A stretch of DNA of 27,864 nt from Thoreauomyces humboldtii (lineage: Eukaryota; Chytridiomycota; Chytridiomycetes; Spizellomycetales; Powellomycetaceae): positions 1 to 27,864 of the forward strand of contig JADGJA010000246.1 of NCBI GenBank assembly GCA_027596035.1, in the 5' to 3' direction. Every line of letters begins with the position of its first letter. The stretch's first letter is position 1. A program made the position numbers and the translations under genes. Under the pieces are notes generated by a model. It made no database searches. It saw only the letters and a program-made list of their open reading frames with translations, and was not told where the DNA came from. Of this stretch, positions 10,752 to 19,017 are shown piece by piece.

Positions 10752-12185
10752 TCATCGCATCGTTCCTCCAGATGCTTCCCAGTCCATTGGGGTCCCTCCG
10801 TCGAGGGATGACGGCGACCCGGTATCAGCTTTGTACAGAGGGAGGCCACTACCACCCGAGTACTGCATTCTACCCACACTCTCCAGCCCTCCTCGGAAAT
10901 GCGCTTGACTCGGTGTCCAGTTGGTGTGGACAAGGAACTGTGGGTTCGTGCCAGGGGCGGTAGGGAAATAGAAGCCGGGATTGACGGTAGAAGCCGAGGA
11001 CGGTTTGGGCATGGGCAGGACGAGGTCGCTCTTCCTCGACGTGCCACCTTCCACCAGTCCGATGGGGAGTGATCGCACGCTCGCGCTCCGGTCGTGGCCC
11101 CGGCCCGCATAGTCCCTTGTGCTAGGGAGCTCCGGAGGGGATGTCATGACCGAGGCCATGGACGGGGGTCGGCGGTGAAGGGTAGGTGGGTTGTAGTGAT
11201 GATTGTAGCCGTTCGCGACGTAGTGACCTCCCAGAGGAGGCTCGCGTCGGAAGGATGACTCCTCGCGGCTGTCATAAGAACGAAAGGAGCGAGCGTCGTC
11301 TCCGGACTGCGAGTATTGGTATCCTACATATGCACCGCTATCGTGGGAAGGCTTTGGAGAGTGGCCTCTATACTCTTGAGGAAGAGACTTTCGATGATGC
11401 TGATGCTGTGGATGCTGTAATGGTGGCGGTGATGAAGGCTGATGATGCGCTGGAGATTGAGGTTCTTTCGCTAGCCGGACGGGTTTTGCTTTTGGAATTG
11501 GCACGTAGATCGGCCGCTCGCTCGCTTGAGATAAATTGATGGAGGGGGCATGGCCGTTGGAGGAACGAGAAGATGCGATCGACGCGGAGGAAGTCTGATC
11601 GTGGGTAAATTCGGGATAGGTTTCGGTCGAGATGACGATATCGGCGAACATGGCCATATCGCTCGGAATTTCCAGCTGATGCCGATTGTGGTCGTTGCGG
11701 AGGTAGTACGATACGAGATGCTGTTTGCGACCGAGAGAGGTTGTGATGGAAATGGCCTTCTTGGTGAGTCCGCCGTCCTTGATAACGTATTCAATCTTCT
11801 CCTCCGACACCCCCGGAATGATAGTGTTGCGCGGCTCCACTTCGCGGTATATGAGGAAGCTACCATTGATTCGGCTTGGAGACCAATGCTTTCCGTCCGT
11901 CCACCTGCGGCAATTACGAGTTAACATGGCTGTGCGTTGAGAATGTATCGAGCGACCTCGCAGATGAGGCACACCGTCGCGATCGACGAGAAGAAGATGC
12001 AAAACGTACCGTTTGATTCCGCTTTCTTCTTCATCCCAGATGAAGACAGCTCCGGGGACGACGTACGCCGTACGCTCCATCTCCGAGAGTCGTCTTTGCA
12101 CTCGGTCGAGGCGATTGAGCCGGGAAGCTTCGAACAGCAGAAGCGCGTCGTTCGGTGTCTCCACGAGACCGCGGAAGCTCTCCAT
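10752..12185 (-). CDS. WOPR (Gti1/Pac2/Wor1-type) transcription factor, 442 aa
   Basis: Fungus-specific DNA-binding regulator; family members control morphogenesis, phase switching and conidiation. Exons 12010-12185 and 10752-11904; intron 11905-12009. Start MESFRGLVETPNDALLLFEASR at 12185 fits the WOPRa beginning; the frame extends 20 codons upstream without an ATG. WOPRa (about 1-82) holds VFIWDEEESGIKRWTDGKHW and SPSRINGSFLIYRE. WOPRb (about 100-142) holds GGLTKKAISI and HLVSYYLRNDHNRHQLEIP. The remaining 300 residues are Ser/Pro/His/Gln-rich and look disordered, as in other Pac2-like proteins. The intron is 105 bp, a multiple of three with no stop, so retention would insert 35 residues between R59 and W60. 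The bZIP gene follows downstream on the same strand. Which of the two usual fungal WOPR paralogues this is cannot be told by eye. Confidence 0.9.
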   Translation of the reverse strand: MESFRGLVETPNDALLLFEASRLNRLDRVQRRLSEMERTAYVVPGAVFIWDEEESGIKRYVLHLLLVDRDGVPHLRGRSIHSQRTAMLTRNCRRWTDGKHWSPSRINGSFLIYREVEPRNTIIPGVSEEKIEYVIKDGGLTKKAISITTSLGRKQHLVSYYLRNDHNRHQLEIPSDMAMFADIVISTETYPEFTHDQTSSASIASSRSSNGHAPSINLSQASERPIYVPIPKAKPVRLAKEPQSPAHHQPSSPPPLQHPQHQHHRKSLPQEYRGHSPKPSHDSGAYVGYQYSQSGDDARSFRSYDSREESSFRREPPLGGHYVANGYNHHYNPPTLHRRPPSMASVMTSPPELPSTRDYAGRGHDRSASVRSLPIGLVEGGTSRKSDLVLPMPKPSSASTVNPGFYFPTAPGTNPQFLVHTNWTPSQAHFRGGLESVGRMQYSGGSGLPLYKADTGSPSSLDGGTPMDWEASGGTMR

Positions 12186-12821
12186 CGTGGGCGGGCTATG
12201 ATGCGAACTCGAAGGGAGTCCTTTGTAGGAACGAACAAGGAGCAAGGGAATTCGAATGCCTTCGCGAACCCAACCCGTATTTGAGGCACGGCGGTGAAGA
12301 GGAAGACGAAGGCTTTACTGTAGGCCAGCCGCGGTCGGTCGGGTGCGATACGGTAACAAACTGCGCCTGTAGGTTTTCGTTTTGTCGAGTTTAGGTTTTT
12401 GGGCAGAAAAAAAGTGCGGAGAGCGAAGCCAAACTGATGAGGTTTACGGTTATGCTGCGGTGGAGGTGCGGTGCGCGTGGGGGTGGCCGGACACAAATCG
12501 CTTGCTGCTGTGATATGTTATGATGTACCGAATAACCTGCTACGCCTATGGCCGTATGGAAAAATAAATGTTGCCCGTGTCTTGCCCGTGCGAAAATGCT
12601 TGTTATGCAAAAAAGGTCTGTTTCGTTTCTGGCCCAGGCTCATGAACAAAAATGTACATGTACAGGAAAGTACATCCCCGCGGCTTCTTGGCCGGAGCAT
12701 GCGTCCCAGGGTTCTGGATCGCGGTAAACATGGCGACTGGGTTGCGGTCCAAGGCTGGGAGGGGACTGCACAGCCACCGCCATGGTGCGTAAACTGTACG
12801 TTCGCACCGCCAGCAACGCTC
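12186..12821. other. Upstream region of the WOPR gene
   Basis: About 640 bp between the WOPR start and the oligoribonuclease stop. It becomes A/T-richer around 12515-12620 with several A runs, and holds the perfect 12 bp palindrome TGTACATGTACA at 12653-12664, with AGTACAT close by. Frames crossing it (for example 12471-12914) show no conserved motif. It probably serves as the WOPR promoter and the 3' flank of the ribonuclease gene. Confidence 0.4.
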
Positions 12822-13767
12822 TCAATCTTGCACAAAAGCTACCCGCCTGTAGTACTTCAGTTCCTCAATGCTCTCCCGTATGTCGTCAAGCGCGCGGTGC
12901 GAGAACTCCTTTGATGGCGCTTCGTCGGCGATCCTCGGCAGCCATCGCTTCACGCACTCCTTGATCGTGCTGACGTCCACGATCCGATAATGCAGGTGAT
13001 TCACAATGTTCGGCATCTCCTTCTGCAGGAAAGTCTTGTCCACATGGATCGAGTTGCCCGCCATCGGCGCCAGCCGAGCCGTCGGAACGTGTTTACGTAT
13101 GAAGGCCAGTACGGCGGATTCGGCAGACTGCGTCGTGTGTGGTGACGCCAGGGAGGCCGCCGTGAGGCCGGACTCGCCGTGGTGGGTGGTGCACCTTGGT
13201 GGCGAGCGAGCAAGCTCTTGTTCAGCATGGCCCTTTTCCCATCCCGACCGTCACGTTCCGCCGCCTGTCGTCGACCTACCACGCATCCATCCCATCAAGG
13301 AGCTGCTTCTCCGCTCGTATGACAAGCTCGGGTCCTTCCGCGATGACATTGAGGTTGCCGTCTGTTATGATCACGGCGATCTCGATGATCTGGTCTGCGG
13401 GGCGGTCGCTTCGTGAGCCCCACTGATCCGGTCGATCGAGACTTCATGCAAGCTACCTTTCGCAAGATCAAGCCCTGTCATCTGAACGGGATTTGTGCAG
13501 TTCAGACAAGATTTATATGTCAAGTCTGTGTTCCGCTGCTGCTACTGAAGGTCTCACTTCGAGATCGATCCAGACCAAGGGATCTTGGCAAAACCCGGTG
13601 ATGCCGAACTCATTGGCGGTTGTCATCGCGCGTACAAAGGATGGCGACGACGGGACAGGGGCTGCCGGCAGTCCAGGGAAACCGAGAGTAAGGTGTGCTG
13701 ATAAAGGCCCTGAGGTTCGTGTTCTGCGAACTGCACGGTGCAGGATGCCCAGGACAATGCCAGACAT
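12822..13767 (-). CDS. REX2: Oligoribonuclease (REXO2/REX2), 240 aa with likely targeting presequence
   Basis: DEDDh 3'-5' exoribonuclease that removes very short RNAs, mitochondrial and cytosolic in eukaryotes. Exons 13558-13767, 13457-13481 (25 nt), 13280-13394 and 12822-13194; introns 76, 62 and 85 bp, all GT-AG with matching phases. Spliced landmarks: [79 protein letters not shown] and [18 protein letters not shown]. Asp68 and Glu70 in WIDLE and His/Asp in HRALDDI are the expected catalytic residues. The first 47 residues are Arg/Ser/Ala-rich with almost no acids ([20 protein letters not shown]), like a mitochondrial presequence; a second in-frame ATG at 13626 (MTTANEFG) would give a 193 aa cytosolic form. 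Human REXO2 uses a similar arrangement. Identity is secure; the upstream start is inferred. Confidence 0.93.
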
Positions 13768-14184
13768 GAATGAGGCAAAGCCATGTACGGTACAACCGTA
13801 CCCGCATACGCTCAGGGACCAGGGGACTTCCCCTCTTCCTCCACAATCTCTCTACCTCTTTCCCAGAGCCATACTGCACCTTACCCTCTACTATTCAACT
13901 CTGCATCACGTTCTACGTCACATACCGATCCGTTACGTACCAGGAAGTTCCGTTAACTGTTAGCTCTGAAACCACCGCCGCGAGAAACTTACAGTACCGT
14001 CACCGTAAGCTCTCTACCCTAGTTCCCAAGCTAGTACCGTCTACTGTTTGCTTACCACCTGCGTTCCCTGCATAGTATCGACTACTTCGCCACTCTCGTT
14101 ACGACCTGGGACTACTTCGCCACCACGTCGATCAGTAATTCTCGCCTCACACAAAAATCCCGTTCCGATCAGTAACTGCGGTAA
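13768..14184. other. Pyrimidine-rich spacer with short direct repeats
   Basis: Upstream of the ribonuclease gene. The stretch is rich in C and T and has several short repeats: GACTACTTCGCCAC occurs at about 14088 and 14111, and a CGATCAGTAA...CGCCTCAC unit begins near 14129 and again near 14166, just before the first copy of the longer repeat. No gene recognised. Confidence 0.4.
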
Positions 14185-14186
14185 CT

Positions 14187-14343
14187 CGCCTCACCCGAAA
14201 GTCCTGCGACTAGGCCCCCTCTTGCCCGAAAAGGGCATCCCCTTGCCGCGCGGCCCGCGCATTTTTGGCTTGCCTCCACGAGCTCCCATTCCCTCGACGG
14301 ACAAGAAGAAGAAGGAGAAGAGGAAGAAAAAGAAGAGGACAAC
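14187..14343 (+). repeat. Copy 1 of a direct repeat flanking the ArfGAP fragment
   Basis: The 48 bp 14258-14305 are identical to 15607-15654. Weaker similarity extends left to about 14187 (15543 in the other copy), and both copies run on into a purine tract of GAA/GAG/AAG triplets. In one frame both copies read [16 protein letters not shown] followed by a Lys/Arg-rich run, but this frame is not the ArfGAP frame. Confidence 0.75.
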
Positions 14344-15540
14344 AAGATATGCATCGACTGTGGTGCTCACGCCCCACAGTGGGCTTCAGTAACCCTGGGA
14401 ATCTTCTTCTGCCTGGAGTGCTCGAGCGTCCACAGGAGCGTGGTGCGGGTGTTTTTTATTTGGGTCGTGTAGATAGACAAGGTGGGACGTGGATTCTAAC
14501 AGAATGGTTGCTTTCTTTCTGTACGATAGGGCGTACATCTCAGCTTTGTTCGGTCTGTGACCATGGACAAGTGGAGCGAGGACCAGGTTAAAAGGATGAC
14601 TACCGGGGGCAACAAGAAGTGCCACGACTTCTTCAAGACGTTTCTTGGTGGGTGTGTTTCCTGGTGGGTGTGAGGTCACTCCCGCTCTCCGAGCGCTAAT
14701 ACGGCTGGACGCAACTATAGGAGAACTAATTTCACGTCGCTTTCAGAGTATTCACCGAACATGACCATTCAGGAGAAATATGATAGGTACGGTGAATACC
14801 TTACGAGAACGATGCTGAGGTCTTGGAGCTGATAGTCTTTCCACCTGCCCCGCATAGCGAGTGGGCTCAGCAGTACCGCGAGAGGTAGCTGCGCAAATCA
14901 AAGGATGACGATTCAATGGGATTCTGACGCGTGTCGCAATTCTAGTTGAACGCTGAATGCGAGGGACGCCCGTGGACGGCCCCACCTCGATCCACTAAGG
15001 TTGACTCACCACGGGGCACTGCGTCCCCACGACCAACGGGGTCACCCGAGTTGGGAAGGACGAGCAACCTCGCCAGCGGAGGTGGCATGTACGCTGGATC
15101 GGGAAATGGTGGATACCAGGCTAGCGGACAGGGAGCTGGAGGATACCAAGGCGGCAACCTTGACCAGAAGTCGCGAAACGAAGAATTTTGCGGTGTGTTC
15201 GCCTTTGAACGACACTGAACATTGCATGCATTCAATACTGAAGTTGGGCATGCTTTAGCGTAAAGGCGCTGAGAACGCCAACCGATCCACCGAGGTGGCC
15301 CCCAATCAGGGCGGCAAGTACCATGGCGTTGGCAACTCTGCATGTAAGGGACATTCTTTGCCTACAAAATTGGGCGTGGGCAGCCAACTCACATCTCTCC
15401 AATTCCGCAGACACCCCTCCTTCCGCCAACAATGGTGGTGGCGGGAATGTGAATATTCTTGATGACCCGATCGCTGCGGTTTCGAAGGGATGGAGCTTCC
15501 TAGCCCCGACGCTAACCTCCCTGGCCGGGGTGCCCGGTCG
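14338..15540 (+). pseudogene. ArfGAP (ArfGAP1/Gcs1-like) gene, 5'-truncated and frame-broken
   Basis: Would encode a GTPase-activating protein for Arf in Golgi vesicle traffic. Pieces by position: 14338-14442 (zinc finger CIDC...FFCLEC, then SSVHRSV), 14530-14647 (GVHLSFVRSVTMDKW, GGNKKCHDFFKTF), 14747-14786 (EYSPNMTIQEKYD), 14858-14884/5 (EWAQQYRER), 14946-15194 (LNAECEGRPWTAP, then Gly/Ser-rich), 15259-15343 (KGAENANRSTEVAPNQGGKY) and 15411-15540 (DDPIAAVSKGWSFLAPTLT). Most junctions splice in phase. The fourth does not: the only GT (14885-14886) leaves phase 2, while the next conserved exon needs phase 0, and the forced join hits TGA at once. The first ~15-20 residues with a start codon are missing; repeat copy 1 begins directly before DNKICIDC. 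After LTSLAG the frame enters repeat copy 2. It is either a dead copy or an assembly-damaged gene. The catalytic Arg (VHRS) and the zinc ligands seen are intact. Confidence 0.7.
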
Positions 15541-15542
15541 CT

Positions 15543-15702
15543 CGTCTCACCCCAAAGTCCTGCCATTAGCCCTCTTGCCTGCCATAATGCGCATCCCCCT
15601 GCCCTTCGCATTTTTGGCTTGCCTCCACGAGCTCCCATTCCCTCGACGGACAAGCAGAAGAAGAAGAAAGAGAAGAGGAAGAAGAAGAGGAAGAAAAAGC
15701 CT
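15543..15702 (+). repeat. Copy 2 of the direct repeat, 3' of the ArfGAP fragment
   Basis: Contains the exact 48 bp shared block at 15607-15654 and a longer purine tract (about 15651-15702) than copy 1. Left of the block, CTCACCCCAAAGTCCTGC matches CTCACCCGAAAGTCCTGC in copy 1 with one difference. The spacing between copies is 1349 bp. Confidence 0.75.
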
Positions 15703-15856
15703 GAGGGCGCTCCCATTCCATCGTACGCATCGACTTCAGCCTAAGACGCTTGCATCAATTCCAGCGTCCTTCCCACAGCTCCGGCGCCCCACTCGACTCC
15801 GACCACGTCGATCGACGTCCTTCCCACGGATTTGACCGCCCTAGAGCTCGCCGCAG

Positions 15857-16740
15857 AGCTTACGCGACTGCGAAGGGGACACGCCTCAGGAACTCTCCTT
15901 CAAGGCAGGAGACTCCATCACCGACGTGCGTCCCGCTCCAGACGCCGGATGGCTGGTGGGAACCCTCGGCTCGAAGACAGGTCTGTTTCCCGGAAACTAT
16001 ATCACGGTCATCGACGCAGCAGAGGCAGAAAAGCCTAGGGTATGTAGCGCTTGATTCTTGCGTTCTCGGTCGGGCTCGACCCTCACGCTCACGCCCTGCC
16101 AACGACCTCACAGCCGCCGAGTCGACCGCCGCCATTGCAGTCCATCATATCCGCGTCCACCTCGGCCAGCTCCATCTCCTCCCTCGCTCACCGTGCTGCG
16201 ACCACTCAGCCTTCGTCGGGTATGCGACGCGACCTGTGCGCAGGGTCCCTTCACTCCGAGTCCGGCTCGGACGCCGGATTTCGAGCCGCACTGCGTCCCG
16301 CGCCGAAGCTCGCAGACATCAACACTCCACCTCCCGAAGAAGACGCAGACGGCGCTGCGGATTAGGAAGATTCTGCCCAGTCGTTCATTATTAGCGATGC
16401 GATCGCCAGGGCAATGAAGAAGCTGAACGCCCACACGACTCGCATGGCCATACAGGACAATAGCAACGCCCTCGCAAAGGTCGGGAGAGAGAGCTTGATG
16501 GCTGCTCGCAACAGCACCGCCAGCAACTCCAGGGTCACCACATCGGACGCTGGAAGGGCTGAAAGCACTACTCCACCTTGGGCCAGACACACTCCTCCCG
16601 TACAACAACAGCAAGTGCAGCCGATCAAAAGCATGACGCGTTCTGCTCGGGCTCCTCCGTCGCGTCCGACCACGCATCCACCGTGGCGTGTCGGCCCGTT
16701 CCATTCCCACCTCATCCAAGCGGGCCCGAGAGAGCGATGA
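15857..16740 (+). pseudogene. SH3-domain protein remnant with in-frame stop
   Basis: Exon 15857-16039, intron 16040-16113 (GTATGT...CACAG, 74 bp), then from 16114. The first exon gives an SH3 domain: ELSFKAGDSITDV, PAPDAGWLVGTLG and GLFPGNYITVID, with the conserved ALYDY start reduced to SLRDCEGD. An in-frame TAG (15842-15844) precedes the likely acceptor at 15855-15856, and no N-terminal exon with a start was found. The second exon is Ser/Pro-rich and acidic, ending DADGAAD at a TAG (16363-16365). The same frame then stays open to 16740 and reads as a normal helical segment (FIISDAIARAMKKLNAH, MAIQDNSNALAKVGRESL). A single C-to-T change (CAG to TAG) or GAG to TAG would explain the stop. SH3 domains bind proline-rich partners. 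The parent gene is unknown. A shorter live protein cannot be excluded. Confidence 0.55.
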
Positions 16741-16844
16741 CAGCGAGGACGATCACGTCGCGAAGGTTCCCCGCACCACGCTCGCGACGGTGGCAGTCGA
16801 ACAGTCAGCCATCTCCACCGTCGCACCGCAAGCAGAAGAAGGCC

Positions 16845-17151
16845 GATCTGGTTTCGCGTGATACTGGTTCCCTGCATCGACAGGTCCGGAAGGTTCCTGG
16901 CGAACGGTCCGGGGCAAGCCATGTCACAATGCACATGCACATGCAGGACCTGGACCTGACGCGTTCACCAGTGACGATGACGATGGGGATACCTCGACCG
17001 TGCACTCAGACTCCTGAGGGGGATGAGGGCGGCCCCCGGATCCCGAGTGCATCCGAAGCACCTCCAAGCAGCGCGTTCCACCATTCGCAACCTGGACGCA
17101 TCCAAATTACCGACTCACCACCTCTTCCACCTCGCTGTCACTGCTCCCATC
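16845..17151. repeat. Three-part chimeric block copied from two downstream genes
   Basis: Part A, 16845-16989, matches the reverse complement of 21890-22035 (coding sequence of the minus-strand coiled-coil gene) with a handful of differences, including a one-base deletion. Part B, 16991-17120, matches 20741-20870 of the PPR gene in direct orientation at 129 of 130 positions; the difference is A17083 against C20833. Part C, 17116-17151, matches 21856-21891 in direct orientation at 35 of 36. In the source, A and C are adjacent; here B lies between them and A is inverted relative to C. B and C share CACCA at their junction. A 216-codon frame (16578-17228) crosses the whole block but is not in the coding frame of the PPR source, so I do not call it a gene. 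Confidence 0.9.
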
Positions 17152-17230
17152 ACACCGAGAGCGAGGTGTGTCGCTCGGTCCTTGTCCTGATCTTCGTGAC
17201 GCATCCAGACCACCACCACCAACAATAACA

Positions 17231-17600
17231 ACAACAACATTGTTGAGTTCGAACGTGTGCTGGTGGAAAGCACATGAAAAGGCGCCCAAAAATGTGTTCA
17301 TGAACTCAATATCCCCGTTTCGCATTCTACCCTCTTCTTGTTAGTCTTAGCCATTGTTGTCGTCGGGTTCAGCGGTAAAAATTATCCTAGTAATGTGCTG
17401 GTCTGAAGTGAACTCAATGTCTGGGAATGCTCCGGGGAGAGATCTTGTGTGTGGGTGGAGGGGACTACCGTAGCGAAAATGGTGCCCCCTCTTTTTCCTC
17501 GACTCGGGTTGAGGGAGGGTCTGTCGACTTTCAGAACGCGTCACAGTGAGTCTTGCAACGGTTTCAACCTTTCCTCCCCAAGATCTTCTCCAGCATCCCC
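17231..17600. other. Gene-free stretch left of the transposase
   Basis: Starts with CAC/CAA and AAC triplet runs (about 17211-17241), then unremarkable sequence. No convincing terminal inverted repeat of the element was found by eye. Confidence 0.35.
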
Positions 17601-18419
17601 ATGGCACGCATTAGCACTCCGCGCGTCCGCAAGGGAGCAACCAAAGTGCGGCCTCCTACCGGCGGAAAATGACGTTATACTATAGGAGACAAGCTTGCTA
17701 TATTGGACAAAATGCAACAAGAGCCTCTACGTTCCACCCGGTCCTTTGCTCGGGAGTTTGCTGTGCAACCAAAACAACTTCGAGATTGGCAAAGCAAGCG
17801 CGCATTGCTGGAGACGGCCTCCCCAAAGTATAAGAAAACAACCCTCCGTCCCGGAGGAGCTGTGCCTCTTGCAACGGTTGAAGCGCTTCTGGTTCCCTGG
17901 ATTCAGGAACCCCGCGCCAAGGGTAAGTAAACCGTTGTTTCGTCGTGCCCACAACCCATTAAGATGCTTCATTTTGCAGGCCGTGCAGTCTCATACATGG
18001 CATTGGTTCGTCATGCGTGTACCTTGTCTCCGGCCGTTGCTCACAAAAAAGCTGGAACTGCCTATGCTTGGGTCCGTCGCTTTGCTGCTCGCAACAATCT
18101 GACCTTGCGTAAAGGCACGAAGGTTGGGCAAGGTCTGCCTCTTAATCATGCTGAACAGCAGAGAAGATTCCTGCGCTTCCTTTCCCGCAATGCCCGGCGG
18201 CATCCACTTGGAAACTATCCGCTTTGGGCGGTGGGCAACATCGATCAAACACCGATGTATTTTGACATGGTTGCTGATCGCACGGTGAACAAACGGGGTG
18301 CCAAAACCGTTTACATTGCATCTTCCGGCAAGGAAAGACTTTGCTTTACCGTGGTTCGTGCTGTCAGAGCGGACGGCGGGAGGCTTGAGCTGACTGTCAT
18401 TTTCAAAGGCACTCGATAG
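17601..18419 (+). mobile_element. Pogo/Tigger-like DDE transposase remnant, interrupted and 3'-truncated
   Basis: Transposase of the Tc1/mariner-pogo (CENP-B/Tigger) kind. ATG 17601 opens a basic N-terminus that meets TGA at 17670-17672, directly before RYTIGDKLAILDKM, the usual start of the N-terminal helix-turn-helix. The frame then continues (FAREFAVQPKQLRDW) to a clean intron 17923-17979 (GTAAGT...TTTGCAG). The second exon has AYAWVRRFAARNNLTLRKG, GQGLPLN, NYPLWAVGNIDQTPMYFDM with the first catalytic Asp, then KTVYIASSGKERL and LTVIFKGTR, stopping at 18417-18419. The later Asp and Asp/Glu of the DDE triad are absent, so it cannot be active. The TGA could come from CGA by one C-to-T change. 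The break point coincides with one arm of a 29 bp inverted repeat. Flanking target-site duplications were not found. Confidence 0.85.
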
Positions 18420-18593
18420 TTCGAGAAGAAGCCCTTCAAAGTAAGCTGGGGCAGCGGACGTTATATGCTGGTAGAGTGGTGCAGATACTGACCTTCAATC
18501 GGGTTCTGCAGTGTCGTGATGGTCTTCGTCGTACCAGCAGCATTCTCCTTTGCTGTCAAGGAGGACTTTGAAGGGCTTCTTCTCGAACTATCG
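18414..18593. repeat. Perfect 29 bp inverted repeat spaced by 122 bp
   Basis: Arms 18414-18442 and 18565-18593 are exact reverse complements. The left arm supplies the stop codon that ends the transposase frame. The right arm lies inside the minus-strand open frame 18461-18877. A transcript could form a long hairpin. It may be a short templated inverted copy made when the element was truncated. Confidence 0.9.
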
Positions 18594-18877
18594 CGTGCCA
18601 CGGCGGTAGGGTTTAGCCTCAAAAAGCGTAGAATTGGAGGCCCAGAACTGATCTTTACCAACAGATCTTTCTTTTCATCCTTTACTTTCTTTTCCTCTTC
18701 TTCCAACTCCGTACCCACACCGAGTTTTTTGTTGGAGAGGCTGGCGAGGCAGAGGAGGAAGAACCCAGTCTTAAGCTGGCAGTTTCCGTCGCCCTCCTTG
18801 TTACGGTTACCATTCTTGTCTCGATCTGCGGAGAATATCTCGTTGGGTCCATCGAATACGTGGCCGATAGGTGGCAT
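18461..18877 (-). CDS. Hypothetical Lys/Glu-rich protein (doubtful)
   Basis: Unrecognised open frame of 138 codons from the first ATG (18877); the frame continues open upstream to about 19000 without an ATG. It reads MPPIGHVFDGPNEIFSADRD, then Asn/Gly/Lys-rich sequence, a Leu-rich patch (GFFLLCLASL), a Glu/Lys-rich run and a Ser/Thr-rich tail. Composition on this strand is more protein-like than on the other strand, where the same interval is also open (18516-19007) but gives Ser/Phe runs. No domain is recognised, and the 29 bp inverted repeat lies within it. It could be part of a decayed gene. Confidence 0.25.
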   Translation of the reverse strand: MPPIGHVFDGPNEIFSADRDKNGNRNKEGDGNCQLKTGFFLLCLASLSNKKLGVGTELEEEEKKVKDEKKDLLVKISSGPPILRFLRLNPTAVARDSSRRSPSKSSLTAKENAAGTTKTITTLQNPIEGQYLHHSTSI

Positions 18878-19017
18878 CTCAGCAATACGTTCGCTGGTTT
18901 CCCCGTCTGCTCCGGCAGCCTTTGGGAGGAGGGTTTCTCTGGTCTCCCAGCTAGATGGTGGCACAGTCACATCGAGTGGGACGGTCAGAAAGTGGCGAAA
19001 ATCGTGATTTCATCCCG

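Noticed and set aside
12471..12914. 147-codon plus-strand frame
   Set aside because: It overlaps the last exon of the oligoribonuclease in antisense and has no protein-like conserved segment.
16578..17228. 216-codon open frame across the chimera as a real gene
   Set aside because: It crosses three copied pieces and reads the PPR-derived piece out of its coding frame; no conserved domain.
17231..17600. Terminal inverted repeat or target duplication of the pogo-like element
   Set aside because: No matching repeat to a right end could be found; the right end is lost with the truncation.
18516..19007. 163-codon plus-strand frame opposite the Lys/Glu-rich ORF
   Set aside because: Its Ser/Phe runs are the antisense reading of Glu/Lys codons; less plausible than the minus frame, which is itself doubtful.
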